From the IMG/VR virus record IMGVR_UViG_3300034523_000183, positions 1-37,113 of that record: 37,113 nucleotides of DNA; one strand, 5' to 3'. This DNA comes from a virus. Positions 6,083 to 14,981 of this stretch are shown piece by piece. The stretch's first letter is position 1; every line of letters starts with the position of its first letter. The notes beneath the pieces are model-generated. The model searched no databases, had not been told where the DNA came from, and worked only from the letters and a program-made list of their open reading frames with translations. Position numbers and translations under genes: made by a program.

Positions 6083-8689
6083 TTAAACGTGAGGTTGATC
6101 GAAGAGCTGACCAGCGGCCTGGCGAGCCAGGTTTTCCCGTGACCAGGTTTCCCAGCTGTTGCGGATCATCCCCTCGAGCGAGCGGAACACCTGCTGCGGA
6201 TCCTTGACGTCACCCTGCACCGTGATCGGCATGTTGGGCATGTAGGAGAACTGCTGGTCGACCTTGGGCGGGTCCGCTTTCGGCTTGGCCTGCTCGAGCG
6301 CCTGGGCCACAACGGGCGCCGTGGGAGCGGGCGCTGCAGCTGCGATCGATCGCGCGACATCCCCTGGCGCGGCTTTGTCCTTGTCGGCCTTCGCCACCTG
6401 CTCGTCCTCGCCGAACAGTTTCTTGCCCAGCCAGCCGCCCAGGCCCTCACCGCCAAGGCCGCCGATCGCAGCCCCGATGGCACCACCAATCGCTGTACCC
6501 AAGACCGGCACAACCGAACCGAGCGCCGCACCTGCAGCACCGCCCGCCAGCGCGCCGGCCAATCCGCCCGCCGCACTGCCGTAGCCCTCAGCCTTCTCGT
6601 CCTGGGTTTTCGCGTTCAGGGCTGTCTCGACCACGGTCATGCCTGCATCGAGGATCTTCCCGCCTGGAAGCCTGCCGACCACCTTCGACACCTTGCCGGC
6701 GGCACCCATCATTCGGCCTATCCGCCCGACCTCAGCTGCAGCAGTCGCAGCACCTGCGGCTGCCACACCTGTCGTAGCACCTGCTCGAGCGACTCGGCCA
6801 ACAGCACCCGAAGGAGCGGATCGACGCGGCGCAGGTCCACCCCGGCCCCTGCGCTGCCGGCGGCGCCGTCGACCACCCGGCGCCCCCACGTCGGCCGATG
6901 AGCCAAACCCGCCGAGGTCCTTGGCGTTGACGACAAACACACGCTGTGGCTCGCTCCCGAGGCCACCACGATCATCGTTCGCAGCACCCGCGCCAAACAC
7001 CTTGCCTAAGGCGCCGAGACCTGCATCGACCACCGGATTGCCCGTCTCCGGCAGGTCTCCCTCGCCACCGACGCCGCGCGCCATCCTGCGGCCTCGTGCG
7101 AGGTTGATCACCCCACGCCCAACCTTGATCGCACTGCGTGCCGTGAGGAAAGCCATCACCGCCGCAGCAACGCCCGAAATGCCCATGACCAGCCCAGGCA
7201 GCTTGTCAGACAGATAGGTGATGCCATGAGCGATCTTGGTCAGCCCTGTTGCCAGCAGATCAGTGGCCGGGCGGATCGCATCGCCAATGCTGCGCATCGA
7301 GTCATCCACGGCCTGGCCCAACTCGCTCCACTGCTGCTTGGACGTTTCTCGACGCTCGGCCAGGTTCTTGTCGAGGATGCCCCCTACCTTTTTCGCGTCA
7401 GCCGAATCGGCCTTGAGGGTGTTGTACAGCCCCCGGTTCTGCGCGTAGGCCGTGAGCGCTGCCTTGACCTGCATGTCGGCGAACACATCACCGGTACGCA
7501 GGCTTCTTTCCAGCGCCTCGAGCGACGCCTTGACCTTCTCCGGGTTAGCCTCCTTGTCGATGTTGGCCTGGGCGTCCTTCATCGCCTGGGCCTTCTTCGG
7601 GTCGGTCTTTTCGACGTACTGCATGGCCAGGCCCATGGACGCCTCGATGACGTTCATGCCCTTCTGCAGGCCAGTGTTCAGCGACTTCTGGTAGTCGATC
7701 CCGGCCTTTGCATAGTTCTTCTGGATGTCCCCGGCACCGATCTTCTCTATCCAGTTCTTGAAGTTGTTCGCCGCCTCGTCGGCGCTGCCAGCGGTCTTCA
7801 TCTGCACCTGCAGCATCGAGCCCAGCGAAGTGACCGCATCCAACCCGGTGACACCATTTTTCTCCATGCCGGCCAGCAACTGCGGGAACCACTTGGCCAT
7901 GTCGGACGCTTCGAAGCTGCCCGCTTGGCCTTGGTACGCGATGGCCTCCAACGCCTGCTGCATGACCTTGGGATCGGTGATCTTGGCGTTCTGCTGCAGC
8001 GCCTGGATCATCGCCGCCGTGTCGACGCCCGAGGAGCCTTGGCCGACGGCGAATTTCGCCGCCGTCGGTGCATAGGCCATGGCCTTGTCCACCTCCATAC
8101 CGGCGCCGACCAGTTGGTTGATCAGGTCCGCCACGTCGTTGCGCGACATCCCGGTATCACGCGCGGTATCGATTACCGCACGGCTGAGCTGAGCCTCTTG
8201 CGGCTTGTTGACGATGTCCGACTTGATCGCGATGTCACGGATGATCGCTTGATAGTCCGCACTGATCTTCGTTGGGATCGCCGCCAGACCTGCGCCGACC
8301 ACGGTGGCACCGATGTTGGACTTGAGCGACGACTTGCCCGCATCGATCTGTTGCCGGCCTTTCTGCTGCAGATCTGCAGCTTTCGCTTCACGCCCGAGTC
8401 GCTGGTACTCCTTGGACAGCCGGCCAACCTCGACGCCCTGTTTCTTCAGCGCATCGAGATTGCCCTCCAGGCGCCGCAGCAACCCGGAGGCCGCCGCCGC
8501 GCCGCTGTCGTGCGCCTTCTTCCATTCCTCCCGAAGCTTGATCGTTTCGCCGATGGTGTTCTTCAACACCTTCGCGCGGCTGCCGCTCTCCTCGAGCTTT
8601 TTGATATGACCCTTGGCGGTACCGAATGCCGAACCAAGCGATGCGGCAACGGCCCCGCCGATTTCCAGCGCGATCGCCAGCTTTGCCAT
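6083..8689 (-). CDS. T: Tail tape measure protein (P2 gpT-like)
   Basis: This is the largest tail gene product, 868 aa. It has an N-terminal helical coiled coil, the phage tail tape measure domain (QAIIRDIAIKSDIVNK through MSRNDVADLINQLVGAG, roughly residues 145-230), a hydrophobic stretch near 500-525 (LVMGISGVAAAVMAFL) and a Gly/Ala-rich membrane-active segment near 690-745. It sets tail length and is thought to help DNA cross the membrane. The position directly after the E/E' frameshift pair is diagnostic. An Arg/Gly-rich low-complexity patch near residue 620 (GGRRRRRQRRGRGG) is unusual. Confidence 0.92.
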   Translation of the reverse strand: MAKLAIALEIGGAVAASLGSAFGTAKGHIKKLEESGSRAKVLKNTIGETIKLREEWKKAHDSGAAAASGLLRRLEGNLDALKKQGVEVGRLSKEYQRLGREAKAADLQQKGRQQIDAGKSSLKSNIGATVVGAGLAAIPTKISADYQAIIRDIAIKSDIVNKPQEAQLSRAVIDTARDTGMSRNDVADLINQLVGAGMEVDKAMAYAPTAAKFAVGQGSSGVDTAAMIQALQQNAKITDPKVMQQALEAIAYQGQAGSFEASDMAKWFPQLLAGMEKNGVTGLDAVTSLGSMLQVQMKTAGSADEAANNFKNWIEKIGAGDIQKNYAKAGIDYQKSLNTGLQKGMNVIEASMGLAMQYVEKTDPKKAQAMKDAQANIDKEANPEKVKASLEALERSLRTGDVFADMQVKAALTAYAQNRGLYNTLKADSADAKKVGGILDKNLAERRETSKQQWSELGQAVDDSMRSIGDAIRPATDLLATGLTKIAHGITYLSDKLPGLVMGISGVAAAVMAFLTARSAIKVGRGVINLARGRRMARGVGGEGDLPETGNPVVDAGLGALGKVFGAGAANDDRGGLGSEPQRVFVVNAKDLGGFGSSADVGAPGGRRRRRQRRGRGGPAPRRSAPSGAVGRVARAGATTGVAAAGAATAAAEVGRIGRMMGAAGKVSKVVGRLPGGKILDAGMTVVETALNAKTQDEKAEGYGSAAGGLAGALAGGAAGAALGSVVPVLGTAIGGAIGAAIGGLGGEGLGGWLGKKLFGEDEQVAKADKDKAAPGDVARSIAAAAPAPTAPVVAQALEQAKPKADPPKVDQQFSYMPNMPITVQGDVKDPQQVFRSLEGMIRNSWETWSRENLARQAAGQLFDQPHV

Positions 8690-8708
8690 GCGCTACCCTC
8701 CTGCAGGC

Positions 8709-8825
8709 TCAATCCGTGAGCCACCAGACGATGTCCATCCAGGGCATCGCAGAGATATCGGCCGCCGAGAAACCCAACTCCTTTGCCAGCCGCTTGGCCA
8801 GCTGTTTCTGAGATCGCGGGTCAAA
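8709..8825 (-). CDS. gpE' extension, reached by frameshift from gpE
   Basis: There is no start codon of its own near the gpE stop, but an open frame runs past it for about 38 codons to TGA 8709-8711. It encodes KQLAKRLAKELGF and ends WMDIVWWLTD, like the C-terminal extension of tail chaperones. It lies +1 (equivalently -2) relative to gpE. P2-like phages make E+E' by programmed frameshifting, and this gene fills the E-to-tape-measure gap exactly. I cannot identify the slip site; the TATTTTCG stretch near 8848-8852 is one possibility. Confidence 0.65.
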   Translation of the reverse strand, partial: FDPRSQKQLAKRLAKELGFSAADISAMPWMDIVWWLTD

Positions 8826-9117
8826 GCTCGTCGTCTTGCACCAGGCGAAAATAACCGGCCTGCAAGCGGCTGTAGTCCTTCAAGGTCAGGCCTTCGAGGT
8901 CCTTCAGGCCGACCTCGGCCAGCGAGGCGAACAGGTTCAGTTCGCGTTGCTCGTCATCGCCGTTGGTGAGCTGCTGTGCAGCGCGGATGTCGCGCACCGT
9001 CGGCGCCCGCAGGCTCAGCTTGTCCACCTGCACGCCGTTGCACTCGGCTGGCTTGCTCAAGGTGACGATGACGCGGTCGACTTCAACCTGCAGGTAGGCG
9101 GGTGTCTTCTTGCTCAT
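8821..9117 (-). CDS. E: P2 gpE-like tail assembly chaperone
   Basis: This 98-aa protein begins MSKKTPAYLQVEVDRVIVTLSKP and contains LRAPTVRDIRAAQ, as in phage tail assembly chaperones of the gpE family. It lies between the tube gene and the tape measure gene. Together with its frameshifted form it should coat the tape measure protein before tube polymerisation. The length is close to P2 gpE (91 aa). Confidence 0.88.
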   Translation of the reverse strand: MSKKTPAYLQVEVDRVIVTLSKPAECNGVQVDKLSLRAPTVRDIRAAQQLTNGDDEQRELNLFASLAEVGLKDLEGLTLKDYSRLQAGYFRLVQDDEL

Positions 9118-9144
9118 GGGGTGTTGTCCTTGTCTGTGAATGCG

Positions 9145-9654
9145 TTACAGGCCCAGGGCCTGGCGTTGCTGGGCGAGCTGGTCGACGCCGTCGATCACGC
9201 GCTTCATGCCCAAGGCATCGATCTCGTAGATCAGGCGCCCGTCAACCTCGAGCTTGTAGTAGGTCACCGCGACGTTGTGCTTGATCTCAGCCTTGTCGCC
9301 CGGCTTCCAGTCGCCCATGTCGACCTCCTTCAGCGCGCCGCGCAGGGTAACGATCACCGGGGTGATCTTGCCCTTGAGGCCCTTGAAGGCGCCGCGGAAC
9401 GTACCGTTGAAGGCGGTGCCGTCAGCCAGGCCGAAGAACTTCAGCGACTCGCGGCGCACGCCGGTGGTGGTGAAGGCGGCTTCCTGCTTCTCCATGCCCT
9501 GCTCCATCTCGATCGGCATGTCCATGCCGCCGGGACGGTGCTCCTCCATCTTCAGGGTGAGCTTGGGCAGGGTCAGGCTGGGCACGTCGCCCTGGAAGCT
9601 GACGCCGTCGACGAACAGGTTCAGGTTGGCCAGTGTTTCGGGAATCATCGCCAT
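9145..9654 (-). CDS. FII: Major tail tube protein (P2 gpFII-like)
   Basis: This 169-aa protein has the length and motifs of the P2 tail tube family: MIPETLANLNLFVDG at the start, LPKLTLKMEEHRPGGMDMPIE, and a YYKLEVDGRLIYEIDALG strand-turn-strand near the C-terminus. It stacks as hexameric rings to form the inner tube within the contractile sheath. It lies 12 bp after the sheath stop, transcribed in the same direction. Confidence 0.94.
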   Translation of the reverse strand: MAMIPETLANLNLFVDGVSFQGDVPSLTLPKLTLKMEEHRPGGMDMPIEMEQGMEKQEAAFTTTGVRRESLKFFGLADGTAFNGTFRGAFKGLKGKITPVIVTLRGALKEVDMGDWKPGDKAEIKHNVAVTYYKLEVDGRLIYEIDALGMKRVIDGVDQLAQQRQALGL

Positions 9655-9666
9655 GGGGGTCGCTCC

Positions 9667-10833
9667 TTATGCGTTGGCGTCGAGGACTTCGTTCAGCCAT
9701 TGGTTGGTGACCTCGACGCGGAAGTTGGGGTTTTCTGCCGGCGGGACATCGGTGAAGCGGATGTTCCAGTACACCTTGCCCTGCTCCAGCTGGCTGGCGG
9801 TGTTCAGCTCAGGGTCAGCGAACACCTCGAAGTTGATGATCGCGCCCTGGTTCTTCAGGTCGCGCATGAAGGCCTGCAGGCCCTCGGTGACGTCCTTGAC
9901 GTAGGTGGCCGTGATCGAGCGGTCGACGGCCCACTTGTGGCCGTAGAGGATCGCGTCCATGACGATGTCCATGGTCCGCACGCGGGTAACGAAGGCCCAC
10001 TTCGGATCGCTGGACAGGGTGCGGTTGCCCCACAGGCGGTAGCCGTCGTCGCGGATGATGGTGGCGATGTTGGCGTTGTTCAGCAGGTTGGCCCGGCAGG
10101 TCTCATCGCCGTCGAGGAACTCGATCGGCCGCGAGGTCCCGGTGATGCCGACGAACTCCTTGTTTGACGGCGAGGCCCAGAACCCATACTCGCGGTCGGT
10201 CCAGGCAAACAGGCCGGCGACCCAGGCCGAGCTGGGGGCATTCACCGTCGTGCTTGCGTCGGTGTCCCAATACTGCATGCCGGGATCGACCAGGAACGCG
10301 CGCTTGGCGCTGAACTCGCCGGCATAGGCCGTAGCCGCTTCGTCAGTGGTGTTTGGCCCGTCGAGGATGGCTATGCCACGCAGCTTGTCCGCCAGGGCCA
10401 CCAGGGCGGTACCGACGGCCTGGGTGGCGCTGTGCTTGGGCGCGACCAGCAGCCGCGGTTGAGCGTTGAACCGGCTCTTGCCGTCGAGCAACGCCTGCAG
10501 GCCGGTGCGCTGACCGCCCGCCTTGGTCCCGCCGATGATCGCCGAGGTCTGCTCAGCGGCGTCCTCGACCTTGGCCACGCCGCACGCGACGATGACCGCC
10601 TTGGCGCGGGTGTAGATGGCACGGCAGGCCTTCGTGATCGCCGCGCCCTCGCCGAACGCTGCCACCGCCTCGCGCTCGCTGGTGATCAGCACCAGGTCAT
10701 TGGCCTTGGCCGTTGCGCTTGGGCCTTCGGTGAACGTGTCGACCAGGCCAATGATCGAGGACGACGGCAGCGCAATGTTGCGCGCGCCGGTGTCGACGTT
10801 CGTTACGGTAACGCCGTGAAAGAAACCGCTCAT
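9667..10833 (-). CDS. FI: Contractile tail sheath protein (P2 gpFI-like)
   Basis: This 388-aa protein starts MSGFFHGVTVTNVDTG and includes SSSIIGLVDTF, the conserved opening of P2-type sheath proteins. The tail contains WGNRTLSSDPKWAFVTRVRTMD, the most conserved sheath segment. Its contraction drives the tube through the cell envelope. It is expected to be among the most abundant late proteins, and its start is preceded by a copy of the hairpin/CTGGAG cassette. Confidence 0.95.
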   Translation of the reverse strand: MSGFFHGVTVTNVDTGARNIALPSSSIIGLVDTFTEGPSATAKANDLVLITSEREAVAAFGEGAAITKACRAIYTRAKAVIVACGVAKVEDAAEQTSAIIGGTKAGGQRTGLQALLDGKSRFNAQPRLLVAPKHSATQAVGTALVALADKLRGIAILDGPNTTDEAATAYAGEFSAKRAFLVDPGMQYWDTDASTTVNAPSSAWVAGLFAWTDREYGFWASPSNKEFVGITGTSRPIEFLDGDETCRANLLNNANIATIIRDDGYRLWGNRTLSSDPKWAFVTRVRTMDIVMDAILYGHKWAVDRSITATYVKDVTEGLQAFMRDLKNQGAIINFEVFADPELNTASQLEQGKVYWNIRFTDVPPAENPNFRVEVTNQWLNEVLDANA

Positions 10834-10853
10834 AAACTCTCCAGAAATGAAAA

Positions 10854-10873
10854 GGCCCCGCGAATGCGAGGCC
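10854..10873 (-). terminator. Hairpin/T-tract/SD cassette before the sheath gene
   Basis: GGCCCCGC (10854-10861) and GCGAGGCC (10866-10873) pair with one mismatch around a GAAT loop. On the minus strand CTTTTCATTTCTGGAG follows, then the sheath ATG. It is the second copy of the cassette and lies between the fibre assembly gene stop (10908) and the sheath start (10833). Confidence 0.65.
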
Positions 10874-10907
10874 AGTTAGCAAACAGGTGGGAAACCCGCA
10901 GGGGGCG

Positions 10908-11315
10908 CTATGCAGAGCCATCAGGTATGGACGGCCAGGTAATCACGACGGGATAGCCGTCTTGTTGCTCAATGCGGTTCAAGTCGACCCGGTATTGCTT
11001 CCACGCAATTAGCGCCTCGACCTCCGTCTCGGTTGGGGCGCCCAGGTCCGCAGCGTCTTGCAGCGGTGCAATACGAAGAGCCGCCACGGCCAGCAACTGA
11101 TCACGCCGAGCCAACGCGGCAACGCGTAGTTCATCGTCTGTCGGCGGCAGATATTCGGGGGCGGCCGGGGGCACAAGCGACAGTGCGCCATCCTTGATTG
11201 ACACGATGAGCCCGTCGCACATTCCGGCAATCGCTTCTCGATATTGCTCGGTAGTGATCTGGATCGAGCCCGGTAACGGGTCGGAAGACACCCCGCCATT
11301 GGCTGCATATGGCAT
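10908..11315 (-). CDS. Tail fibre assembly protein (Tfa-like)
   Basis: This 135-aa protein ends in the family's usual C-terminal region (ALIAWKQYRVDLNRIEQQDGYPVVITWPSIP, shown here in part), recognisable in Tfa/gpG proteins of P2- and Mu-like phages. These act as chaperones that trimerise the adjacent fibre. The start overlaps the fibre stop (TGATG), indicating coupled translation and matched stoichiometry. The N-terminal half is variable, as expected for a partner of a host-specific fibre. Confidence 0.85.
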   Translation of the reverse strand: MPYAANGGVSSDPLPGSIQITTEQYREAIAGMCDGLIVSIKDGALSLVPPAAPEYLPPTDDELRVAALARRDQLLAVAALRIAPLQDAADLGAPTETEVEALIAWKQYRVDLNRIEQQDGYPVVITWPSIPDGSA

Positions 11316-12934
11316 CAGTAAATTCTCATGTAGTAAGTGACCCCGACGTTTTTCGGTCGGGTTTCATTGCCGATTCGCGGCGTACCGTTAACGCCGTCAG
11401 TCACGACCGGCGTCTTGGTTGCGTTCACCGCGCCATTGACCCAGATGTCGAACGCCGCACCACCGGAGCCGTTTCCAGTACCTGCGGGCAACGTAAAGCC
11501 TTGGAGCTGGTCGTTCTCGACAGTGCTGACCGAGCCCGCACGCAAGAAACGGCGTTCGGTGTTGATCAACCGAACAGTGGAGTTGTGCAACAGGCTGCCA
11601 GCCAAGTTGACGGTTGCGTGAGCACTCAGCAGCGGCGCGGAACCCGACACAACTTCGCCAGTAAGCAAATCATCGTTGTACGCGTCGGCAGCAGTTAGGC
11701 GGATGTAGCGATAGGCCTTGCCTTTGGGTGGCGCCAGCCCGCCGCTTGCGCCGTCAAACACGGGGATCGGAACCCCGATGGGCTGGAACGCCCATGGATC
11801 GCCGAGGGCAGTGTCAACCTGGGACTTGGTGTAGGCATCGGTGATCCCATAGCCGCCGAGCGTCGTGGCTTTGGTGGCCTTGCCGATCAGCGCGGTGTCG
11901 ACCTGGGTCTTGGTGTAGGCGTCGGTGATGCCGTAGCCGCTGAGCGTTGTGGCGGTGGAGGCCTTGCCATTCAGCGCGGTGTCGACCTGGGTCTTGGTGT
12001 AGGCGTCTGCGATTCCGTAGCCAGCCAAGGTCGTTGCCTTGTCGGCCTTGCTGGTTGGCGTGAAGTTGCCGCTATGCCACACCTCACGGGTGTTTCCCCA
12101 GTCGCTCGGCCCCTTTGTCGAGCGGATGAATAGCTGCGGTTCGGCACCGGCGAACTTGAAGCCCAGCTGCGCCGCTTGAGTCTCCACGGTGTACGGGAAG
12201 TGCAGCACCGAGACATAGTTAGCAAGCGTCGTTGCGCCCGACGTGTAGGCATGAAAGCCACCAGGCAGCGCAACGCTGTCAATTTCGGACACCGCAGTCG
12301 TCTTGCCAGCCAGGCCGTAACTACCGGACTTGATCGCGTCGGTGATGCCGTAACCGGCGAGCGTCGTCGGGTTGGAGCCCTCAGTCACAATCCCGCGTTC
12401 GTTGATCGTGACTTTCGTGTATGTGCCGGCCGGGCGGGTTGCGGGCAGGGCTTCAACAATCCGGGTATCGACGTATTCCCGCGTCGCCAGCACGACCGCC
12501 GGATCGATCTTGAGCTGAATATTGGCCGTGCTGGTCACAACGATATTCAGCCGCACTACCTGGGTCTTGCCCGTGCCCTGCGCAAGCAGGGGCTTGAAGC
12601 TGGGCGCGCAGTTGGCGACCGCCACCAGATCACCCGCAGCGTCGTACAGACCGATTTCGCGAATCCACCACCCGCCAACATCGGGCGGAATGACCTGCTC
12701 AGCGATAATGATGCTGGCATTGCCTGGGTCTACCTTGACCTGATTGAGCGCCGCCCGGCGCCGCTCGTTGATCAGCTTGGTTTGCGTGCGCGATGGCACC
12801 GGGTCGGTGCCATTGGCATCCCCTACCCCCATCTGCGCGAAGGTCCAGGGCACGCCCAGGGCGTTCGCGTTGGCCTGCTTGGCTTCCCCCACCGCCGTGA
12901 GGACCGCGAAGAACTGGCTGTTCTGGTCAGTCAT
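11315..12934 (-). CDS. H: Tail fibre protein (P2 gpH-like) with internal repeats
   Basis: In this 539-aa protein the N-terminal ~160 residues match the P2 gpH family (NSQFFAVLTAVGEAKQANA, then GGWWIREIGLYDAAGDLVAVAN), which attaches the fibre to the baseplate. A central region carries three near-identical repeats with GYGITDAYTK, plus a partial copy upstream, forming a shaft. The C-terminal ~150 residues are probably the receptor-binding tip and are not recognised. The start overlaps the gpI stop (ATGA). Fibre tips are usually the most variable phage segment, so host range cannot be inferred. Confidence 0.92.
   Translation of the reverse strand: MTDQNSQFFAVLTAVGEAKQANANALGVPWTFAQMGVGDANGTDPVPSRTQTKLINERRRAALNQVKVDPGNASIIIAEQVIPPDVGGWWIREIGLYDAAGDLVAVANCAPSFKPLLAQGTGKTQVVRLNIVVTSTANIQLKIDPAVVLATREYVDTRIVEALPATRPAGTYTKVTINERGIVTEGSNPTTLAGYGITDAIKSGSYGLAGKTTAVSEIDSVALPGGFHAYTSGATTLANYVSVLHFPYTVETQAAQLGFKFAGAEPQLFIRSTKGPSDWGNTREVWHSGNFTPTSKADKATTLAGYGIADAYTKTQVDTALNGKASTATTLSGYGITDAYTKTQVDTALIGKATKATTLGGYGITDAYTKSQVDTALGDPWAFQPIGVPIPVFDGASGGLAPPKGKAYRYIRLTAADAYNDDLLTGEVVSGSAPLLSAHATVNLAGSLLHNSTVRLINTERRFLRAGSVSTVENDQLQGFTLPAGTGNGSGGAAFDIWVNGAVNATKTPVVTDGVNGTPRIGNETRPKNVGVTYYMRIY
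11801..12034 (-). repeat. Three tandem 84-nt repeats in the fibre gene
   Basis: Copies lie at about 12034-11951, 11950-11867 and 11866-11801 (last one incomplete). Each encodes a 28-residue unit with TTL-x-GYGI-x-DAYTK-x-QVDTAL. DNA identity between copies is high enough for slippage or recombination to change copy number and so shaft length. Confidence 0.85.
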
Positions 12935-13536
12935 GAGTAAACGTCCAGGTATTCGATTTGATGATCACGGCCGACATGGCCGTAAGTGCCGCTGACCTCA
13001 ATGTCGCGCGAGGCCGGCGGATAAACGTCGATACTTTCGCCTTCGACCAGGCTCGCGCCGAGCCGCATGTAACCGGCGCTGGACAGCGCTATGGCAAGGC
13101 CAATGAGCTTTCGGCTGACCGGCTTGGCGTCATCGATCAGGCGCACAAGCTCGTCGTACATTTCTTCGGTGATGCCCTGATCGAGCACGCCGACCTTCAG
13201 TGCAAACGTGCCTGGCACGTCCTCGGGGACGCTTTGCCACCACTCGCGAACTTCGATCAGGTAGCCCAGCGGCTCGACCACCCGACGCAGCGCGCCGATC
13301 GTGCCCTTGTGCGCATGCACGAAGAACGCGGAACGGATCACCGAGCGCTTGACCGACTCCGACCAGGTGTCGTCCCAGCGGTCAACGGACCAGGCCCAGG
13401 CCAGTTGGTACAGCAGGTGGGCCGGACAGGTGTCGGGGTTGTACAGGGTCCGCAGGGGGATGTCGGTCAGCTCGTCCGTGGCGACCTCGACGGCGCGTTC
13501 CAGCTGGGTGCTGTTCACGGGGAGCAGGCTTTTCAT
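12931..13536 (-). CDS. I: Baseplate protein gpI
   Basis: This 201-aa protein starts MKSLLPVNSTQLERAVE and contains LPYQLAWAWSVD-like LLYQLAWAWSVDRWD and SAFFVHAHKGTIGALRRVVEPLG, the hallmark of phage tail protein I. It forms part of the baseplate wedge with gpJ. I use ATG 13536, which gives the family start; the frame is open farther upstream but would overlap gpJ. It ends in an ATGA overlap with the fibre gene. Confidence 0.92.
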   Translation of the reverse strand: MKSLLPVNSTQLERAVEVATDELTDIPLRTLYNPDTCPAHLLYQLAWAWSVDRWDDTWSESVKRSVIRSAFFVHAHKGTIGALRRVVEPLGYLIEVREWWQSVPEDVPGTFALKVGVLDQGITEEMYDELVRLIDDAKPVSRKLIGLAIALSSAGYMRLGASLVEGESIDVYPPASRDIEVSGTYGHVGRDHQIEYLDVYS

Positions 13537-13537
13537 G

Positions 13538-14419
13538 TCAGCCACCCCACACCACGTCGATCGCCTCACACCAGGCTGCCTGTTCCTTCGTCGGGCGGAT
13601 GTCCGTCCACCCAACCAGCTCCACGCGGCTCACACCGTCAATGTGCAGCTGGGCATCGATCCCAGACCGCGAAACCTCAAGGCCCAAGCGGCGCCGTGGG
13701 TTAACCCATGCTTGCAGCCGAGCCTTGCACGCCGCCAGGATGGCTTCGTTCTCTGGCCCCGCCCCAGACTTGTACAGCACGGCATCGACTCGATACGGCA
13801 GGATCTCGGCCGCCTGGACGGTGAGACGGTCCGCTATCGGCCGCACATCGTCGTCACTCAAGTGTGCCCGCACCACCTCCAGCAGCTCCGGCGGGGCCAG
13901 GCCTCTACCCTCCAGATCCAGCACCGTGACCACCACCTCGGCCGGGGCCGGGCTTTCGGCGGTCGCGTCCGCCACCCGGCCGGAGGCATTGCGCGCATGC
14001 AGGATGTAGCTGTTACGCGGGCCGGCAGTAGTCAGCCCCTCATAGACCAACTGCACGCGCTCACGCAGCGCATCGTCTGCCTCGAGCACGCGCTCGACCG
14101 GAGGCACCGCATTCATGTCCTCGGCCTGCACCACCAGCCGCTGCAGGTTCACATTGGCGGCCAGCTGGTCCAGGTCCGCGCCGCGTGCATAGGCCAGCAT
14201 CAAGGCCTTGGCCGCGTCGTTGACCCGTGCCCGGTTCTGCATGCGCCGGTAAGCGCCCAGCTCGAGGAGCTTGGTGATCGGGTCACTCTCAAGCAGCGCG
14301 TCCCATTTGTCCCCCATGTACTGGCGAAAGCGCTGCAGCTCTTCGTCGTACACCCCTTCGAAATCAAGGCTCTCCAGCACCTGCGGCGCCGGGAGCTGCG
14401 ATAGATCCACTGCGCTCAT
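13538..14419 (-). CDS. J: Baseplate wedge protein gpJ
   Basis: This 293-aa protein belongs to the baseplate J family: MSAVDLSQLPAPQVLESLDFE opening (shown in part), LLELGAYRRMQNRARVNDAAKA, GADLDQLAANV, and a GRVADATAESPAPAEV segment. It forms the baseplate wedge with gpI and gpW. ATG 14419 overlaps the end of gpW by four bases. The gap to gpI is one base, so I, J and W are tightly coupled. Confidence 0.94.
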   Translation of the reverse strand: MSAVDLSQLPAPQVLESLDFEGVYDEELQRFRQYMGDKWDALLESDPITKLLELGAYRRMQNRARVNDAAKALMLAYARGADLDQLAANVNLQRLVVQAEDMNAVPPVERVLEADDALRERVQLVYEGLTTAGPRNSYILHARNASGRVADATAESPAPAEVVVTVLDLEGRGLAPPELLEVVRAHLSDDDVRPIADRLTVQAAEILPYRVDAVLYKSGAGPENEAILAACKARLQAWVNPRRRLGLEVSRSGIDAQLHIDGVSRVELVGWTDIRPTKEQAAWCEAIDVVWGG

Positions 14420-14742
14420 GCACTCACCTCCAAAACTGCGCTGTCGCCCAGGTACGTGCCGGTCAACTGCAGGTCGATCTTGCCGTCGATGACCGCAAAC
14501 ACCCTTACCCGCTCCAGCTGCAGCCGCGGCTCCCACCGCCCCAAGGCACGGGCGACCTCGGCCTGCACCGCACTCTTCCAGCCCTCGTTCACCGGCAGGT
14601 CGATGTACCGGCGCAACTGGCAACCGTACTCAGGGCGCATCCGGCGGCTGCCAACCGTTGTAGTGAGGATGTCCTCGATGGACTGCCGCAGGTGGCCCAG
14701 GCCGGCGACCGGCTGGCCCGTTCGACGATCCATGCCGATCAC
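14416..14742 (-). CDS. W: Baseplate protein gpW (T4 gp25-like)
   Basis: This 108-aa protein has GMDRRTGQPVAGLGHLRQSI followed by EDILTTTVGSRRMRPEYGC and LRRYIDLPVN, the GPW/gp25 fold present in all contractile tails. Despite the old 'lysozyme' label it is structural: it joins the wedge to the sheath. It overlaps gpJ and lies two bases after the small gene upstream. Confidence 0.93.
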   Translation of the reverse strand: MIGMDRRTGQPVAGLGHLRQSIEDILTTTVGSRRMRPEYGCQLRRYIDLPVNEGWKSAVQAEVARALGRWEPRLQLERVRVFAVIDGKIDLQLTGTYLGDSAVLEVSA

Positions 14743-14744
14743 GG

Positions 14745-14960
14745 TCAGGCCTCCTTGAAGTCGGACCGGTTGCGCATGTAGGCCAGGCCCACCGCGTCCT
14801 CGCCGCTGATCGTGACCTGGCCCTGCACCACCTCAAGCTCCACCCAGTCGGGCAGGATCAACTTGCGGCGGGTGTACTCTTGATCGATGAAGGTCACCGG
14901 CCCGCTCGGCACCGGTGCCGCTTCTCTGCCCTCTTCAGGCTCTTTCTGTGTTCTGGCCAT
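14745..14960 (-). CDS. Small conserved baseplate-region protein, unknown function
   Basis: This 71-aa protein starts MARTQKEPEEGREAAPVP with a charged, probably disordered head, then a compact body (TRRKLILPDWVELEVVQGQVTI, then GEDAVGLAYMRNRSDF). I choose ATG 14960 because CTGGAGGAAAGC lies just upstream. It sits between the spike and gpW genes and is probably a minor baseplate protein, but I do not recognise a family. Its start carries the third hairpin cassette, which suggests its expression is set separately from the upstream gene. Confidence 0.7.
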   Translation of the reverse strand: MARTQKEPEEGREAAPVPSGPVTFIDQEYTRRKLILPDWVELEVVQGQVTISGEDAVGLAYMRNRSDFKEA

Positions 14961-14981
14961 GCTTTCCTCCAGGCATGAAAA

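Noticed and set aside
7226-8719. Long plus-strand frame opposite the tape measure gene
   Set aside because: It is an antisense shadow in high-GC DNA; the minus-strand tape measure is clearly the gene.
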